The translations under genes were made by a program, and so were the position numbers. Below, piece by piece: positions 22,710 through 34,234 of a stretch of DNA of 64,000 nt. How positions within the stretch are numbered: the stretch's first letter is position 1; every line of letters starts with the position of its first letter. Below the pieces are notes generated by a model. The model was not told the origin of the DNA. It did not search any database and saw only the letters and a program-made list of their open reading frames with translations. The DNA is from Pseudofabraea citricarpa (Eukaryota; Ascomycota; Leotiomycetes; Helotiales; Dermateaceae): NCBI GenBank assembly GCA_029641185.1, contig JAPWGK010000019.1:372001-436000 (forward strand), written 5' to 3'.

Positions 22710-24360
22710 AATCCTTCCTATCGTACACAAATCATTTTAGCATACATAAAAGTTGAATTTCACAGATACTGATATATGCACTTGATCTTCAAGATGAATA
22801 GATGGGTAGCCTCGTTTAAAAGAGCATTAATAAGCTGAGGTTAGTCTCATTAACAACACACAAGCATGGTGCCCTATGCCATGAATAAGTAGGTTGCAAA
22901 GTTCCATGAAGTCTACCACTATTCTAAGTTGGAGATAAACGTGGATTTCATAGTTAGGAGTGAAGATAGCCTTAAAGGAATTTTTTTGAAACAGCTATGC
23001 CGCTGGGTATGCAGGTTTTGGCCGACGTCTATTTATGTTATCAGGCTTGTAGCTAACATTCACATGGTCTTTAGCACTCAATATAGCTAACATCATATAC
23101 TCTGTACGGTAGATCTCGAAAAGACTGAGGGTACGTTCCCACTGTTGATGAAGGTATCGTTTCTTGAAATCAACTGTTAGCGTAAGATATCTTAGGCGAG
23201 ACTCTATTAACTCAGGGAGCTAACCAGAAATCTTAGGAGGACTTGTCTCTCAAGAAGAACTTATGAGTGCTTCTGAGGATTCCCGATTTACTTGTTAAAG
23301 CACATTTGTAGACAAAGAGTAGGTGGGGAAGTTTCATGAGAGTAAGGAAGATGATTTTCTTTTAGCAAGGCTTTGGTAGACCCTTGTTGGACATGTTCGA
23401 GAGACGACATCTAATCTGGCAATCGTATTCAAATCTGAGCCGACATAGATATTTCTCGGCTGGAACCTAGAACATAGGTAGGTACGTAGGAAGAAAATAT
23501 CTTGAGATGCAAACATGAGGTGACAACAGAAGCCAAAATGACAACAGCAGTTTTCATGATTTTCGGTCCTCATGCAATCTGAAGGGGTGATGTCCATGCT
23601 TTCTGTCATATTTAATTCGGATGTATAACAGCCTTTCTTAACCAACAAAATGTTCGCAACAAGAATCAATAGTGCTCTGATTTTTGGACTACCGCGATAG
23701 AAGAACGCCAAAATACCGGCGACATCGTTCTTGTCTGGGATAGGATCTGGTGGAGGTTGAACCCCTTCATTCGTCTGCTTTGCATGTAGTATCTTGATCT
23801 ATCTCCATAGGAGATTTGGGGAAGCCTGGGTCGGGTTTTTCCTGAAAATTATAACCCACCCTATAAATATCCACGGGTTTTTTTGAAATAAGAGAATCCG
23901 ACCTATGGGGCCCTATGTCGAAGTCTAGACTGTAAAAGCTAGTAACTTTTGTATTAAGCCGCCTTACCTGTGATCCGCCCATCGATAGCTTCTTCCGCTG
24001 TTAGCACTTATCATTGATATTTGAGTGTGTATACAAAACTAGGTAATCTCACCATGCTATCAAATACCAGAACATACTGCAAAATCACTTTGTTCATGCA
24101 CGCATGGCTATTCCATTTTAACAACTCGAAGGCATCCGATTGTGTTAGCTACCTAGATGCCAGTACGTAGCTACGTTACAAAGACGAGAAACCCAAGCAC
24201 AACCAGGAAGAATTTCATTCTTTCATTCTTTGTTGAAACGAACTCGCTGTGACTTCTTCGGAACCACGAGGATATATTTGTGCCTCTCCTAAGCGAGCCT
24301 GCTGATGTGTAGGACCTCGCGTGAAACCAACTACAAGCTCAACCCCACGGGTCGACGGAC
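22274..24360. other. Gene-poor 2.1-kb stretch
   Basis: No supported gene. ORFs at 23334-23711 and 23767-23982 (minus) have no domain and irregular composition. A pure CT dinucleotide tract lies at 22672-22707. Confidence 0.5.
22672..22707 (+). repeat. (TC)n microsatellite
   Basis: About 18 uninterrupted TC units are visible. Expected to be length-variable between isolates. Confidence 0.9.
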
Positions 24361-25163
24361 TCACTCGTAGCGTATGATGCTATCATATTGCTGAAGCAAC
24401 GAGATAGCCTGTCCCTTCTGCTTTGCCGAGCCATAGATCAGGGCCGTGGCTTGGTATTGATCATTGGGCTGCAAGACGATAGACGCCTCGCTGCTCTTGT
24501 ACTCGAGCAGGAACAGATCTCGACGTCTCGTATAATAGGGCGCCTTCCGACCATCCTCCAAGACCAACAGATCCTGGATAAGCTTGTTCTGGTGTTCGGA
24601 CTTGGGAGCAGGTTTCTGCCTGCCAAAACTAGAGCGATAAGTGTTGCAGTAGATCAGAGCGTCGCGAGCCGTCAGAGAGATGGTCTGGATGGCTGGGATC
24701 TGCTCCTCGGGCGAGAGCTCGCGAATCTTCTGCGATGTGGGAAGCGGCATGTAGTAGATGCTGGAGCAGTTGTCGCGCGGTGGCTCCTCGTCACCAGTCG
24801 GTTTGAAGACAATGTCGGTGGAGTTCTCTGCCTTGGCGACGAATGATCCGGCATTGGGGATTTCGTATGCATTTGTCCGTGGCCGATCTTGTTCTGGGAT
24901 GTGAGGTCGCTCACCTGCTTCTAAAATGGAAGAGACTTGTAATGAAGAATCCAAGGCGGTAGCAGATTCAGTCTGCGCTTCCGTGCTGGAAGTGCTCTCT
25001 GTGACGGAAGTATCTATTCCAAGCTATTAGTTCACACATCTCTCATCCTGTCGACGATGATTTCCTTACCATCCTTGGCAGCACTCTGATCACTGAAACC
25101 CACATCCAGCGCGGCCTCTTCGCGTTTTCCACCCCCGGCTTGCAAATCAACTTGCTCAGGCAT
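24361..25163 (-). CDS. Hypothetical protein with IYGS C-terminal motif, 248 aa, two exons
   Basis: Exons 25163-25070 and 25013-24361 join in phase over a 56-nt intron. The N-terminal 75 residues are acidic and Ser/Thr-rich (low complexity). The C-terminal half is more ordered: NCSSIYYMPLPTSQKIRELS, then AIQTISLTARDALIYCNTYR, RRRDLFLLEYKSSEASIVLQ and finally ATALIYGSAKQKGQAISLLQ near the end. The last piece resembles the C-terminal part of the 309-aa protein at 1198-2238 (VDIYGS...A..LL), hinting at a shared KH-like fold. No signal peptide or membrane helix. Function unknown. Confidence 0.65.
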
Positions 25164-26668
25164 AATGTTGCGGGTTGGCTGGTAAATGAACTATTAAGCT
25201 TGCATCAGCGCTGGAGATCGACTGAGACATGGAAGTGAAGCAACGAGATGATGTCGATTGATATGATAGAAAACATGCCAGTAAAAAAGAGCACTCACTT
25301 GTTACGACCAGGAGCAGAGAAAGATCTTGGGGAAGGCTAAGACCCAATCTCATTAAGACTGAATAGACCAAGCTGCAAAGTTGCGCAAGAAGATGAGTTG
25401 TTGTAACCGCAGTTACTGAAGGGGTGGTCGATCTTAGACCGTGAAGTGACGCGTAACTTCAAAGGGAAGAGAGAGGTGTGAAATCGCTGGGTTGGCAGTG
25501 AAAACTGTGAAGATGTCAGAGATCTTGAGTCTTACTTGAAGTAAGTGATGTGCTACCTTAAGAGAAGAGAAGAGAAGGGTAGAAAGGTAATGAGGTGCAG
25601 GTGATGGATGGGGTCTACTGAACCACGTGAAGGCGCCTGTTAGTTGAATAAAAGGGAAAAAGGGAAAACATTAGATATGTAACGAGGAAGTGGGATTGTC
25701 TGCTCAAGGACAGAAGAGTTGGATTACGAAACTCGACCGTATTTATCCCCAACTCTTAGTACAACTGAAGAGGAAGACGAAGAAGAAGAAAAAGAAGAAA
25801 GAAAGGACGTATACTTAAAACACTCAAGACCTCGACATTTACCTCCAAGCACCTCCAAAAGCCATATAAATTGGGAGAAACATAAACAACTCACTCGACT
25901 TGAGCTTCATATTTTCATCTCATCTGTATTGTATTACAGCCCCCTCTCCGCGCGACTCTTTGCCGTATATCAAGAGAAAGCAAGGAAACATAACCTTGTT
26001 GTCCGAAGAGGTATGACTAAAACTGTGAGTAACAGCAAGTACTTCTTGATGTTCCTTTTACTCGAAGTCCCTCTTACCCAAAGCTTGGCCAAAGAATCGG
26101 CAAATCCCGACTGGCTCGGAAGCAAGAAAGCATGCAAGAGAAAAGGGGCAGGACTCGCTTAGGCGAGCCCCAGCACAACAATGCGAAGCAGTCTTCGAGT
26201 CCGAGAGGAAGAAATGCAAAGGCCACAAGGCTCATATTAGAAAACATTTTGAAATTTTTTGTCTTTGACTTCCGGCCATGTGATTGTCTCTGCTGAGAAC
26301 AATATGGGATCGAGCTATGTACCTAGGTATAGTAGCCAAAAGGTAGTCGTGATCCCGGCACCATCTCCACGATCCCCTGCGACGATGGCAGAAACGGGAA
26401 GGTTTCTCTATGTACAAGCCCATCATTCTTTATACATCTGATCATGAAGTCTTTTCCATCTCGCCATCATCAAACCCAAGCTACGCAGAAGAAAACCCCC
26501 AGTCTGCGAGAACCCCGTCATACGATCCCCACAATCTATGTGTGACCTTTTGTTGGAAAATAAGAAAAGAAGCCCCAAGCCGCCCGCCCCAGTTGTCGTG
26601 AGAGACCCGAAAAGAAAACCAGTGTATATCAAGCGCCGTTAAACCCGTAAATCATTCATAAGCACACT
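25164..26668. other. Intergenic region, weak ORF only
   Basis: Holds the promoter of the leftward gene at 24361-25163 and the 3' side of the gene ending at 26669. A 147-codon plus-strand ORF (25719-26162, TTG start, Glu-rich then basic) has no good start or domain. Pyrimidine/purine-rich patches near 25560-25600 and 25765-25805. Confidence 0.45.
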
Positions 26669-28132
26669 TCATGCCATGATCCCGATCTTCTCTACCTTTT
26701 CCAAACATAATCTCAGGTCCTTGTTTGGTACGGAGTGCAAGACCTGCATGCATGTTGCGCATGATCTCAGACAACACCACGTACATTTCCAGCGCGCTTC
26801 GGCATCTTTCTTCTTGCAGACCATGCATGCTACCGGGCACAGGTTGTTCTTCGAGTTGCGCATGAACTTGTGTGCTTGGTAACACTCGAAATGCTGCATT
26901 TCCAGCGGCGGACCATCAACGATTGTGTTTGCCGTCAGCGGACCCCCGGGCATGGTAGGGAATTTGATATCGATGGCTTTCACACCAGCTGGCGATGGCA
27001 GTGCGAGGGGAGAGGTGATATCTGGTGACGCTGGCTCCGGGGTGAGGATGCGAGAAGCATAGGCCTTCTTCGGTTGTGGTGAACGCATAACGTGGGGTTC
27101 CGAATTGATTGTTAGAGTCTCGCTCAGTTCCCGAGTATGTGAGAGGAAGTTCGGCTTATTGTTGGATTGATGTTGAACTTCTGATTGCTTGAAGCCATTG
27201 CGAGACTCTGACTTGCGGGGTAGCTCTGGTGGCGTGATGACATCTTGAGGAGGTGTTTCAGGAGACAGCGGCGACAGGACCTGGGGAGTGAGAGGCTGTT
27301 GACGATCCGTCTTCCGATACTCAGGTGTAGGGAGACGGTTCTGGGTTGGCTGAGTAGGGCGGGATTGTGTCTGAGAATCCCCATCGCTCATAAACGAATC
27401 ATGATCCCCCTTTGACCTCTTGTTCTTGAGCTTCGACAGCTTGGAACCCATTGGGTCCTGTGGTTGTGGAGGAGCGGCGCGCTGGGGGATGGGTTTTCGG
27501 CCGGTGACGCTACGAGGAAGTTGTGCAGGAAGTTGCGGTAGATCACGGTCGGGAGGGAGGGTCGGTGCATTCGTCGCACCGTTGCTCTTCTCAATCTTGA
27601 TTTCGGGGAAGGTAATGCTGCGATCACTCTTCACACTTCGTCTACGCCAGATCTCGGGTTTTGGTGGAGACGTTTCGAAGCCGGATTGTTGACTCCCTAT
27701 TATGTTTGATGGATCGGAAATACTGTGGTCGTCTTTCGGTGGCAGTGAGGGAGGGGTTCCAACGTCTGTGCCATTCCAGTCGTCCGTTATACCCTCGCCG
27801 TCATCTGAGTCCCTGAAGCCCGGATAGTTGGAATATATGGAGGAGAGGGAGTCGCGCGTTGCGGAGGCTTCTTCTGGCTCTTGGTCTTGGTGCTGGTCTC
27901 GCGGCAGGGCGTTTGGCACGCTTTGTACGGCGTTTGCGCCAACAGCCTTTCGCGGGATAGACATAGTTATCTTCGCTTTCGGGAGGGAGGGAAGGGCAGA
28001 GTGCAGTGATTTGTTTAAACTGGATGCTGCCGGAGACTTCGGTCTTCTCTCAGGAACGGCGGGAGGTGTACTGGGCAAGGCTTTGGAGAATCTCGACCGT
28101 CCTCTGCCAGGCGTCGGTGGAAGAGCAGACAT
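26669..28132 (-). CDS. Proline-rich protein with C-terminal Cys-rich module, 487 aa
   Basis: Single exon; the frame is open to 28189, but the first ATG is at 28132 (MSALPPTPGRGRSRFSKALP). Residues 1-400 are disordered and rich in Pro/Ser/Arg with several SH3-ligand-like patches (PSLPPKD, LPPDRDLPQLP, PPQPQDP) and many SP/TP sites. The last 75 residues are a compact Cys/His module: HFECYQAHKFM, NNLCPVACMVCKKKD, RWKCTWCCLRSCATCMQVL. The spacing C-x2-C, C-x2-C and C-x2-C suggests a B-box/PHD-like zinc fold. Probable role as a scaffold or regulator is inference only; the family has no name I can give. Confidence 0.75.
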   Translation of the reverse strand: MSALPPTPGRGRSRFSKALPSTPPAVPERRPKSPAASSLNKSLHSALPSLPKAKITMSIPRKAVGANAVQSVPNALPRDQHQDQEPEEASATRDSLSSIYSNYPGFRDSDDGEGITDDWNGTDVGTPPSLPPKDDHSISDPSNIIGSQQSGFETSPPKPEIWRRRSVKSDRSITFPEIKIEKSNGATNAPTLPPDRDLPQLPAQLPRSVTGRKPIPQRAAPPQPQDPMGSKLSKLKNKRSKGDHDSFMSDGDSQTQSRPTQPTQNRLPTPEYRKTDRQQPLTPQVLSPLSPETPPQDVITPPELPRKSESRNGFKQSEVQHQSNNKPNFLSHTRELSETLTINSEPHVMRSPQPKKAYASRILTPEPASPDITSPLALPSPAGVKAIDIKFPTMPGGPLTANTIVDGPPLEMQHFECYQAHKFMRNSKNNLCPVACMVCKKKDAEARWKCTWCCLRSCATCMQVLHSVPNKDLRLCLEKVEKIGIMA

Positions 28133-29542
28133 GTTGGAGAGCTGGTTAAGTAAGATACATGTGCTGGATGAACAGGAGTCATGGTCCACAATATCGCGCA
28201 GAATAATTCATGTGCTGGGAAAGAAACAAATGTGTAAGAAGCTGGGTTCAAGCGGTGATGTGAAACGCAGGGCCGCAGGGATGGCTGGTGAGTTGTGGTT
28301 GGTGGTTGGCGGTGATGCGAGATGGTGGGAGACTTTTAGTAGAGACTTTTGATGACACTTTTATGCAGCTGCGCCAATTAGTAATTTTGTTTATTTCATA
28401 TGTGCAGTGCAGCTGAAAAGATGTAGTAATGCTCTCATGCTGATGCTTATGCTTGAGCTCTGAGCTTCGAGTCTTAACATAGCAACACAACTCACCTACC
28501 TACCTACTACCTATACAACCCCTCAACCGTCGCTAAGGCAAGGTACCGACCCGACTCTACTGACGTTGCAGTGACTTTGACACCGGAGATGCGCCTGTAC
28601 GCTGTAGCCGGCAGCCCGGTAGCCCTACGAGTAACGAGATAGGACGATACACAGAAAATAGAATGCGGCCGCGAAGATCATACGTGCGGTGGAGGTGAGG
28701 GGCGAGAGCGACAGCGACAGCAACGCAGGAGGCCTGAGGGTATGTTTTCAGGTACCGGTGCCCCTAACTGCCACGCCTCACCAGTACACTACTGCCATCA
28801 TCCACCTGCCACCTGCAAGACTTCGGAGAGTTTGGACTCTGCAGCTTCTAGACTCTTGTGAACACAAGTGGGAAGCCAGTCGGAAGAGTGCCTTCGACCA
28901 GAAATAAGCATGTCGGCTTTTGTTTCTTGAAAAAAGATGGGACCGTGTCGCAGGTTGAGGAGAAGTCCCGTCATGGTAAATTACGCAGTGACTGATAGCT
29001 CCGGCTGGTGAGTTGTGAGCTGAAATAATGCCGGATCATATTATCTTCTGCTATGGCTGCTAGTCAGTGTTGCACTGTTGACTTTCCAGTGATGACCTCA
29101 GAGTGATTCGAGATTCAGAGCCGACGAGGAGGAAATTGGCGAAGAGAATCGAGACTGTGTGAAGATCACGTGCGGTACTTGTCACGTCGCATTCTGCCGG
29201 CAGAACATCAGAGCGGTCATAACCAATCGTTCACCGTCTTCATCACATATCTTGAACCAGACACCAACTCTATTTCGATGTCAATCCGGTGGAGTTGTTC
29301 ATTGAGAGGGGTTTAACTTGTAGAATATCTGTAAAGGACTGTCAGTATTGTTTGAAAGGTGAAGGGCCAGGGTGGATTCATACTTGTTAAACAGCCAAAA
29401 CGTCGTCGTAATAGCCACCAGGGCCCCCTGATCTGAAGCCGGAGGGAGAGTTTGTTGTTTATTGCTGTTGCAACACGCGAACTCCTCCCCCTCCCCGTCC
29501 CCGTCCCGTCCCTCAATTGACACATTGTGCCGACCCCCAAAC
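28133..29542. promoter_or_regulatory. Divergent intergenic region (1.4 kb)
   Basis: Lies between two outward-facing genes (28132 leftward, 29543 rightward). A CCTA-rich patch is at 28494-28513 and a CCGTCCC-rich leader at 29487-29515. A short plus ORF at 28689-28907 is not convincing. No other features. Confidence 0.45.
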
Positions 29543-30892
29543 ATGTCAAATCTACCTTCACGCACGCGATCACTTCGAAAACCCTCAGAAAGGCTGGCAG
29601 ATACAAGCAGTGCTCGAGTAGAGCGACCGCCCGAGTCACCCAGCCGTCTCCCAGTGAAGCCCATCACGCGACAGAGACCAGCTAGCATATCCTCAACCAC
29701 AAGTCTCATCAGCAATGCCTCAACGTCGATGCGACCTCCGCCTGTGCCGAACAGGGCGAACACAAGCAAACCTGCCGCAAGTACTACCGGCATATACAGA
29801 ACAGCCTCGACTCGGCGGCCGCTGAGTACTTCTTCCACAGCAAGCAGCAATCCGGAGCCAGTGAAACCTGACCGCTCAACTACAACAAGACCACCTCCAG
29901 CCATCTCCCGACATCTTCGTCATGGCTCGGCCTCAACCCTGACGACCTCGAGTACAGCGCGCGTATCTGCTCATACGCGCAACAGATCTTCTACACTTTT
30001 GACATCGGCGACGACTTTGCGACCGCCAACGCGAACAACCCCAGAAGATGTAAGCGCGCGAGTTCAACCAGCGGAGGCACCACAGAGAAAGCCAGCATTC
30101 TCAACATTACAGCAACACTATTCCCCCGCAAAGAATCTAGCACCCAAACCTCACCCCGCTGCATTTTTTGTCCCCCCAACACCGTCGAAGCTCCCGTCAA
30201 ACATTGCAATCACAGCAGAGACCGCAAAACTACAGAATGAGCTGCTACAACTACATCTACTACACAAGGATTCTTCAAAAGCGGAGCTTGAATGGAGAGC
30301 TAGTGCAAAAAGGAAACTTGGGCGACGGTTTGCAGAGGTGGTAAAAGAGAATGAAGGATTAGTCAGGCTAGAGGAGGAAGAGATGGGGAGAATCAATGCT
30401 GCGGCCTTGAAGAAATGGGGAGATGGTTGGGGCTTAGAGGAAAAAACCCAAGCACTAGATTCAGTTCTTAGTGGGGTTTGGAACCTTGGGGAACCGGGAG
30501 GGAAATATGCCCGAGTTGTGAAGAAATTCGCAAGGTGGCTTGCCAAAGTCCAGGGTATTTTTCATGCTCGGGATAACGGAGATGGCGCAGAGATTGTATT
30601 CATAGAAGAGTTGGACGGGAGCTGGAAGGACGAATGCCTGGCTCTGACCAGAAAGCTGGAAGGCTGGAGAGATCAACTTCGAGATTTAGGAAGCTCTGAT
30701 GAAGGATCCAACGTTGCAACAGTCTTGACAGGCTGTAGGAAACTAGTGAGAGGCATGCTGGATGAGCTTGACATTATGTCAAAGATCGAAGCTGATGCCG
30801 TGAGGATCGAGGGTGATTGGATCAAGTCTATGAATGAGGATAACTCAGATGATGAAGGCCTGCCTGTTGCGGGTGCTGTTTGGCGGAGGTAG
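29543..30892 (+). CDS. Ser/Thr/Pro/Arg-rich protein with helical C-terminus, 449 aa
   Basis: Single exon. The frame is open from 29462 (27 more codons), but ATG 29543 (MSNLPSRTRSLRKPSERLAD) follows a pyrimidine-rich leader and is preferred. Residues 1-200 are basic, disordered and rich in Ser/Thr/Pro/Arg; residues about 235-440 are predicted helical (TAETAKLQNELLQLHLLHKD, ENEGLVRLEEEEMGRINAAA, RKLVRGMLDELDIMSKIEAD). This layout, a basic unstructured head and a coiled-coil tail, is seen in microtubule-associated proteins, and the protein might relate to augmin-type factors, but I see no diagnostic motif. No signal peptide despite the Ser/Thr richness. Confidence 0.75.
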   Translation: MSNLPSRTRSLRKPSERLADTSSARVERPPESPSRLPVKPITRQRPASISSTTSLISNASTSMRPPPVPNRANTSKPAASTTGIYRTASTRRPLSTSSTASSNPEPVKPDRSTTTRPPPAISRHLRHGSASTLTTSSTARVSAHTRNRSSTLLTSATTLRPPTRTTPEDVSARVQPAEAPQRKPAFSTLQQHYSPAKNLAPKPHPAAFFVPPTPSKLPSNIAITAETAKLQNELLQLHLLHKDSSKAELEWRASAKRKLGRRFAEVVKENEGLVRLEEEEMGRINAAALKKWGDGWGLEEKTQALDSVLSGVWNLGEPGGKYARVVKKFARWLAKVQGIFHARDNGDGAEIVFIEELDGSWKDECLALTRKLEGWRDQLRDLGSSDEGSNVATVLTGCRKLVRGMLDELDIMSKIEADAVRIEGDWIKSMNEDNSDDEGLPVAGAVWRR

Positions 30893-31592
30893 TTGGAAAC
30901 TGGAGATCAAACTTGATCAAAACTGCCAAAACATTGAGTCAGTGCATCTGAGATATTGGATTGATTTCGTCTATCTTTAAGGCCCTGTGCCATTCCCAAC
31001 TGCTACCTATACGACACGTCAGACATCATAGCGTCAGACAAGGACGGGTCGCCTACGCAGCATCGCGAATAATAGGGGTAACTGCTCCGAGCTCGCTTGC
31101 GAACCAATTACCAAGCTCAGAGAAAGTATCGAAAGTATCTTTGAGTAAATTATTCTTTCGAGATCCTGGTCATCGCCTTTTAGATATCTGTACATTTGAA
31201 TGATCACAAAGAATACAAATAGCGATGTTAGTACGAAAAGACAGCTTGGTCCCTCGCGATCTGGACCCAAAGAGATGTGACGGATATCCCGTCGGGGAAT
31301 CAAAGTGGGGCAAACGTTTCTATCAAGCCGTGCTGACAAAAATATCTTGCACGAGGTAAACAAACATCCTCTTAAGCTTGAGAGCAACTTCCAGAAAAGC
31401 CAATCCCAAGACTTGGTAACCGGTCTGTATTGATCCAAGCCAGACATGATATAGTCTGCAGCAGTCGCGATTGTCTCAACATCAGGACTCTAGAGATACC
31501 CAGTTGGCTCAAGGCTTCTATCTTCACCGTTCACCCGACCCCACTTTTTACAAACCACTCTCAATTTCTTCCATGCTTTGAGAGATCTAGCA
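30893..31592. other. Intergenic, nothing supported
   Basis: 3' sequence of the gene at 29543 and promoter of the MFS gene at 31593. ORFs here overlap on both strands without domains. Confidence 0.5.
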
Positions 31593-33662
31593 ATGACGGT
31601 ATTGAATGGCAAAGCTGCTCCGGCGGAGGATTCCCCTCTGCTAGGAGAGCACAATCCCATTAAAACCATCAACACTCCCGATGGTGAGATTGCGACAAGC
31701 AATGGCGTGGCCGTAGACTCAGAGAATGGAGAGCCTGATGAGGTAGCACCGACTTTTGAAGGCAATCCTGAGATGATTGCCCGCTTGCCTTGGCTTCTGC
31801 CTCCTTTGGCTATCGGAGTAAGTTCTTCGTACATATGTAGCATAGGAATAGTAACTAATGGTACGAAACTAGATCTTGCTTATTTCTGCCGATCAGACCA
31901 TCACTGTCACTAGTTATGGCCGCATTGGCTCTGAGTTGAATGCTTTGAACAATACTAGTTGGATCGCTACAGGGTAAGCCAGCTTTCTAGAAGTATAGAG
32001 AACATGAATTGACTTGATTACAGATACTTCCTTACTATGACTAGTTTCCAGTAAGTCTACCCTGCGATAAGAGTCCCCTCATGCTAGAGAGATTTGCCTG
32101 GTCTTTTGACTCGATCATTGGTTCTTCATTCGCTTCGCTTATTTGCAAGTTTTTGACAAGACAGTGTGCAAAGTCATCAGCAATTCAAAGTCCCCCTATA
32201 TATGCTCAGAGTCCAAACTAAATTTGTACTTTAGGCCTCTGTATGGAAAGCTCAGTGATATATTTGGCCGTAAAGCATGTCTTTTGTTTGCTTACTCTGT
32301 CTTTGGAATCGGCTGTGTCCTCTGTGGACTTTCTCGCGACATAACAGAACTTGTACTTGCTCGTGCTTTTGCTGGAATTGGAGGGGGTGGAATGACTACT
32401 GTTGTGAGGTAAGTTTAAAATCACCAAATGGTAAAGGGATATAGCTAACTGGTAAAACCAGCATCCTCCTTAGTGACATTGTTCCTCTGAGAGAAAGAGG
32501 AACTTGGCAAGGCTATGTGAATATTGTCTACACTCTTGGCTCTTCTTCGGGAGCAGCCCTAGGAGGTATACTAGCAGATACAATTGGTTGGCGCTGGTAT
32601 GTTTCTATATTCTTTATTAGCACTTGACTTATTATTGACGGCAATAGGTCTTTCTTGGGGCAAGGGCCCCTGTGCTTCATTGCAGTTGGGCTCGTATATT
32701 TCGCTCTAGACTTACCAAAGGTAGAAGCGTCCCACTGGCGAGAGAAGCTTGGTCGAATCGATTTCCTCGGCGCCTTTACTCTTGTCATAGCCGTCTTCAG
32801 TCTGCTCCTTGGTCTTGACAGAGGCAGTAACATTGCATGGTCTGACGCCTTCACCATCGCAGCGATCTGTCTATCTGTACCCCTCTTTGCACTTTTCATC
32901 TACGTGGAAATGAGAGTAGCTTCTCACCCATTCGCACCTGGCCATATAATTTTCGAGCGTTCTCTATGCGCGAGCTACCTATGCAATTTGTTCAGTGCCG
33001 CTGGCTACATGTCCTGTCTCTTCTACGTTCCACTCTATCTCCAAGCTGTCGACGGCATGTCCGCTTCAGCGGCCGGTCTGCGCTTCATTCCCGTCGTCAT
33101 AACGTCTACAGCGGGTTCGCTCGTTGGTGGGATCGTCATGCAGAAGACTGGAAAGTACTATTGGCTTACCGTGTTTGGATATCTGTTTCAGATCTCTGGC
33201 AATATCGCAGTCCTGATCTGCTGCGCGGTATCTGCACCTACACTGCTCCTCATGCTCAGCCTGATTGTATCCGCCATCGGTGCCGGCGTAACCATCACTA
33301 CGACACTCATCAACGTGATCGCCAACGCTGCTGCAAAAGACCAGGCCGTCGCTACGGCTTGCACGTATCTGTTCCGCTCGCTCGGTAGTGTCATTGGTAT
33401 CAGTCTCGGCGGCACTGTGATCCAGCAGACGCTGCGAACCGAGTTGAGAAAGAGCCTCAAGAGTGGTCATAAAGCCGATAAGATCGTCGAGAGAGTCAGG
33501 CAGAGTCTGGATTATATCGACAAACTCAACCCGAAGACACGTCTTCTGGTGAGGATTTGCTATCGCAAGGCTGAGACGGCTGCGTTTGGTCTTGCGGTTG
33601 CGATTACGGTGGGCGCGGTGGTGAGTTCGTGGTTTATGAGAGAGAAGAAGCTGAGTAGGTAG
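31593..33662 (+). CDS. MFS transporter, Fnx1/Vba-like (DHA2-type), 558 aa, six exons
   Basis: Exons 31593-31817, 31873-31973, 32024-32050 (27 nt), 32235-32408, 32462-32596 and 32648-33662 join in phase, giving 558 aa. An acidic N-terminal tail of about 70 residues precedes the first membrane helix (LPWLLPPLAIG-ILISAADQTITV). The MFS motif A is visible across the loop (PLYGKLSDIFGRK) and the motif-C-like GGILADTIGWRW lies in helix 5. About 14 hydrophobic segments follow. The best resemblance is to fission-yeast Fnx1/Vba vacuolar basic-amino-acid transporters; drug export is an alternative. Intron 3 is long (184 nt), the others 49-55 nt. The conserved loop after helix 2 is assembled only by splicing, which supports the model. 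Confidence 0.88.
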
Positions 33663-34234
33663 GGAGGAGATTCGAATCTTCTTGGGGTGGCCGAGATGAT
33701 GTGAGGTGAGGTGAGTGATGAGGAGACCTAGTTTTTGATTTATTGATTGGGTATAGAATGGGTGTTAAAAGAGAGAGGTGAGAACAATGTCCAGGTGTTG
33801 TGTAGAATTGGCCTCTGGAGAGATAAATGTCACTTACCTGGCAAACATCTTCCCACCTTCTGTTGTAGTCATTGCGTCTGCATGTTTGAAATCTACTGAA
33901 GGTTGGTTGAGATTCGTTGTTGCAACAAGAGGAACAAGAGGATACATGTATCTTTCTGCATCACTGATTCGTCGAAGACTATCAACAGAATAGCAAACGG
34001 TTCACCAAATGTCAGCAGGTAACAAATATGTTTGGGAGATGCTTTTAAATTGCTTATTAAGTACTCCGCCTGCTATGTCCCCTTTTACCCATCCTAGCTA
34101 CAAGAATACACGTCGATAATCCTAAATAGAAAGTATCGATACAAATACACGATGCCAAGCGATTTCAAGTATCCCCTTCAGATTAAGTCGGTGGGATAAC
34201 CACTAACCTCTCTCAAAGAATTTGAAAGATACCT
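33663..34234. other. Intergenic, nothing supported
   Basis: Convergent spacer between the MFS gene and the LysM gene. A GAGGTGAGGTGAG-type purine patch near 33700-33716 and AT-rich 3'-end sequence. Confidence 0.5.

Noticed and set aside
23334..23711. 125-codon minus ORF
   Set aside because: Irregular composition, no start context, no domain, no plausible splice partner.
25719..26162. 147-codon plus-strand ORF, Glu-rich then basic
   Set aside because: Begins with TTG, has no domain, and the purine-rich DNA explains the Glu/Lys run.
27828..28352. 174-codon plus ORF opposite the Pro-rich gene
   Set aside because: Antisense shadow of a high-GC, Pro/Ser-rich coding region.
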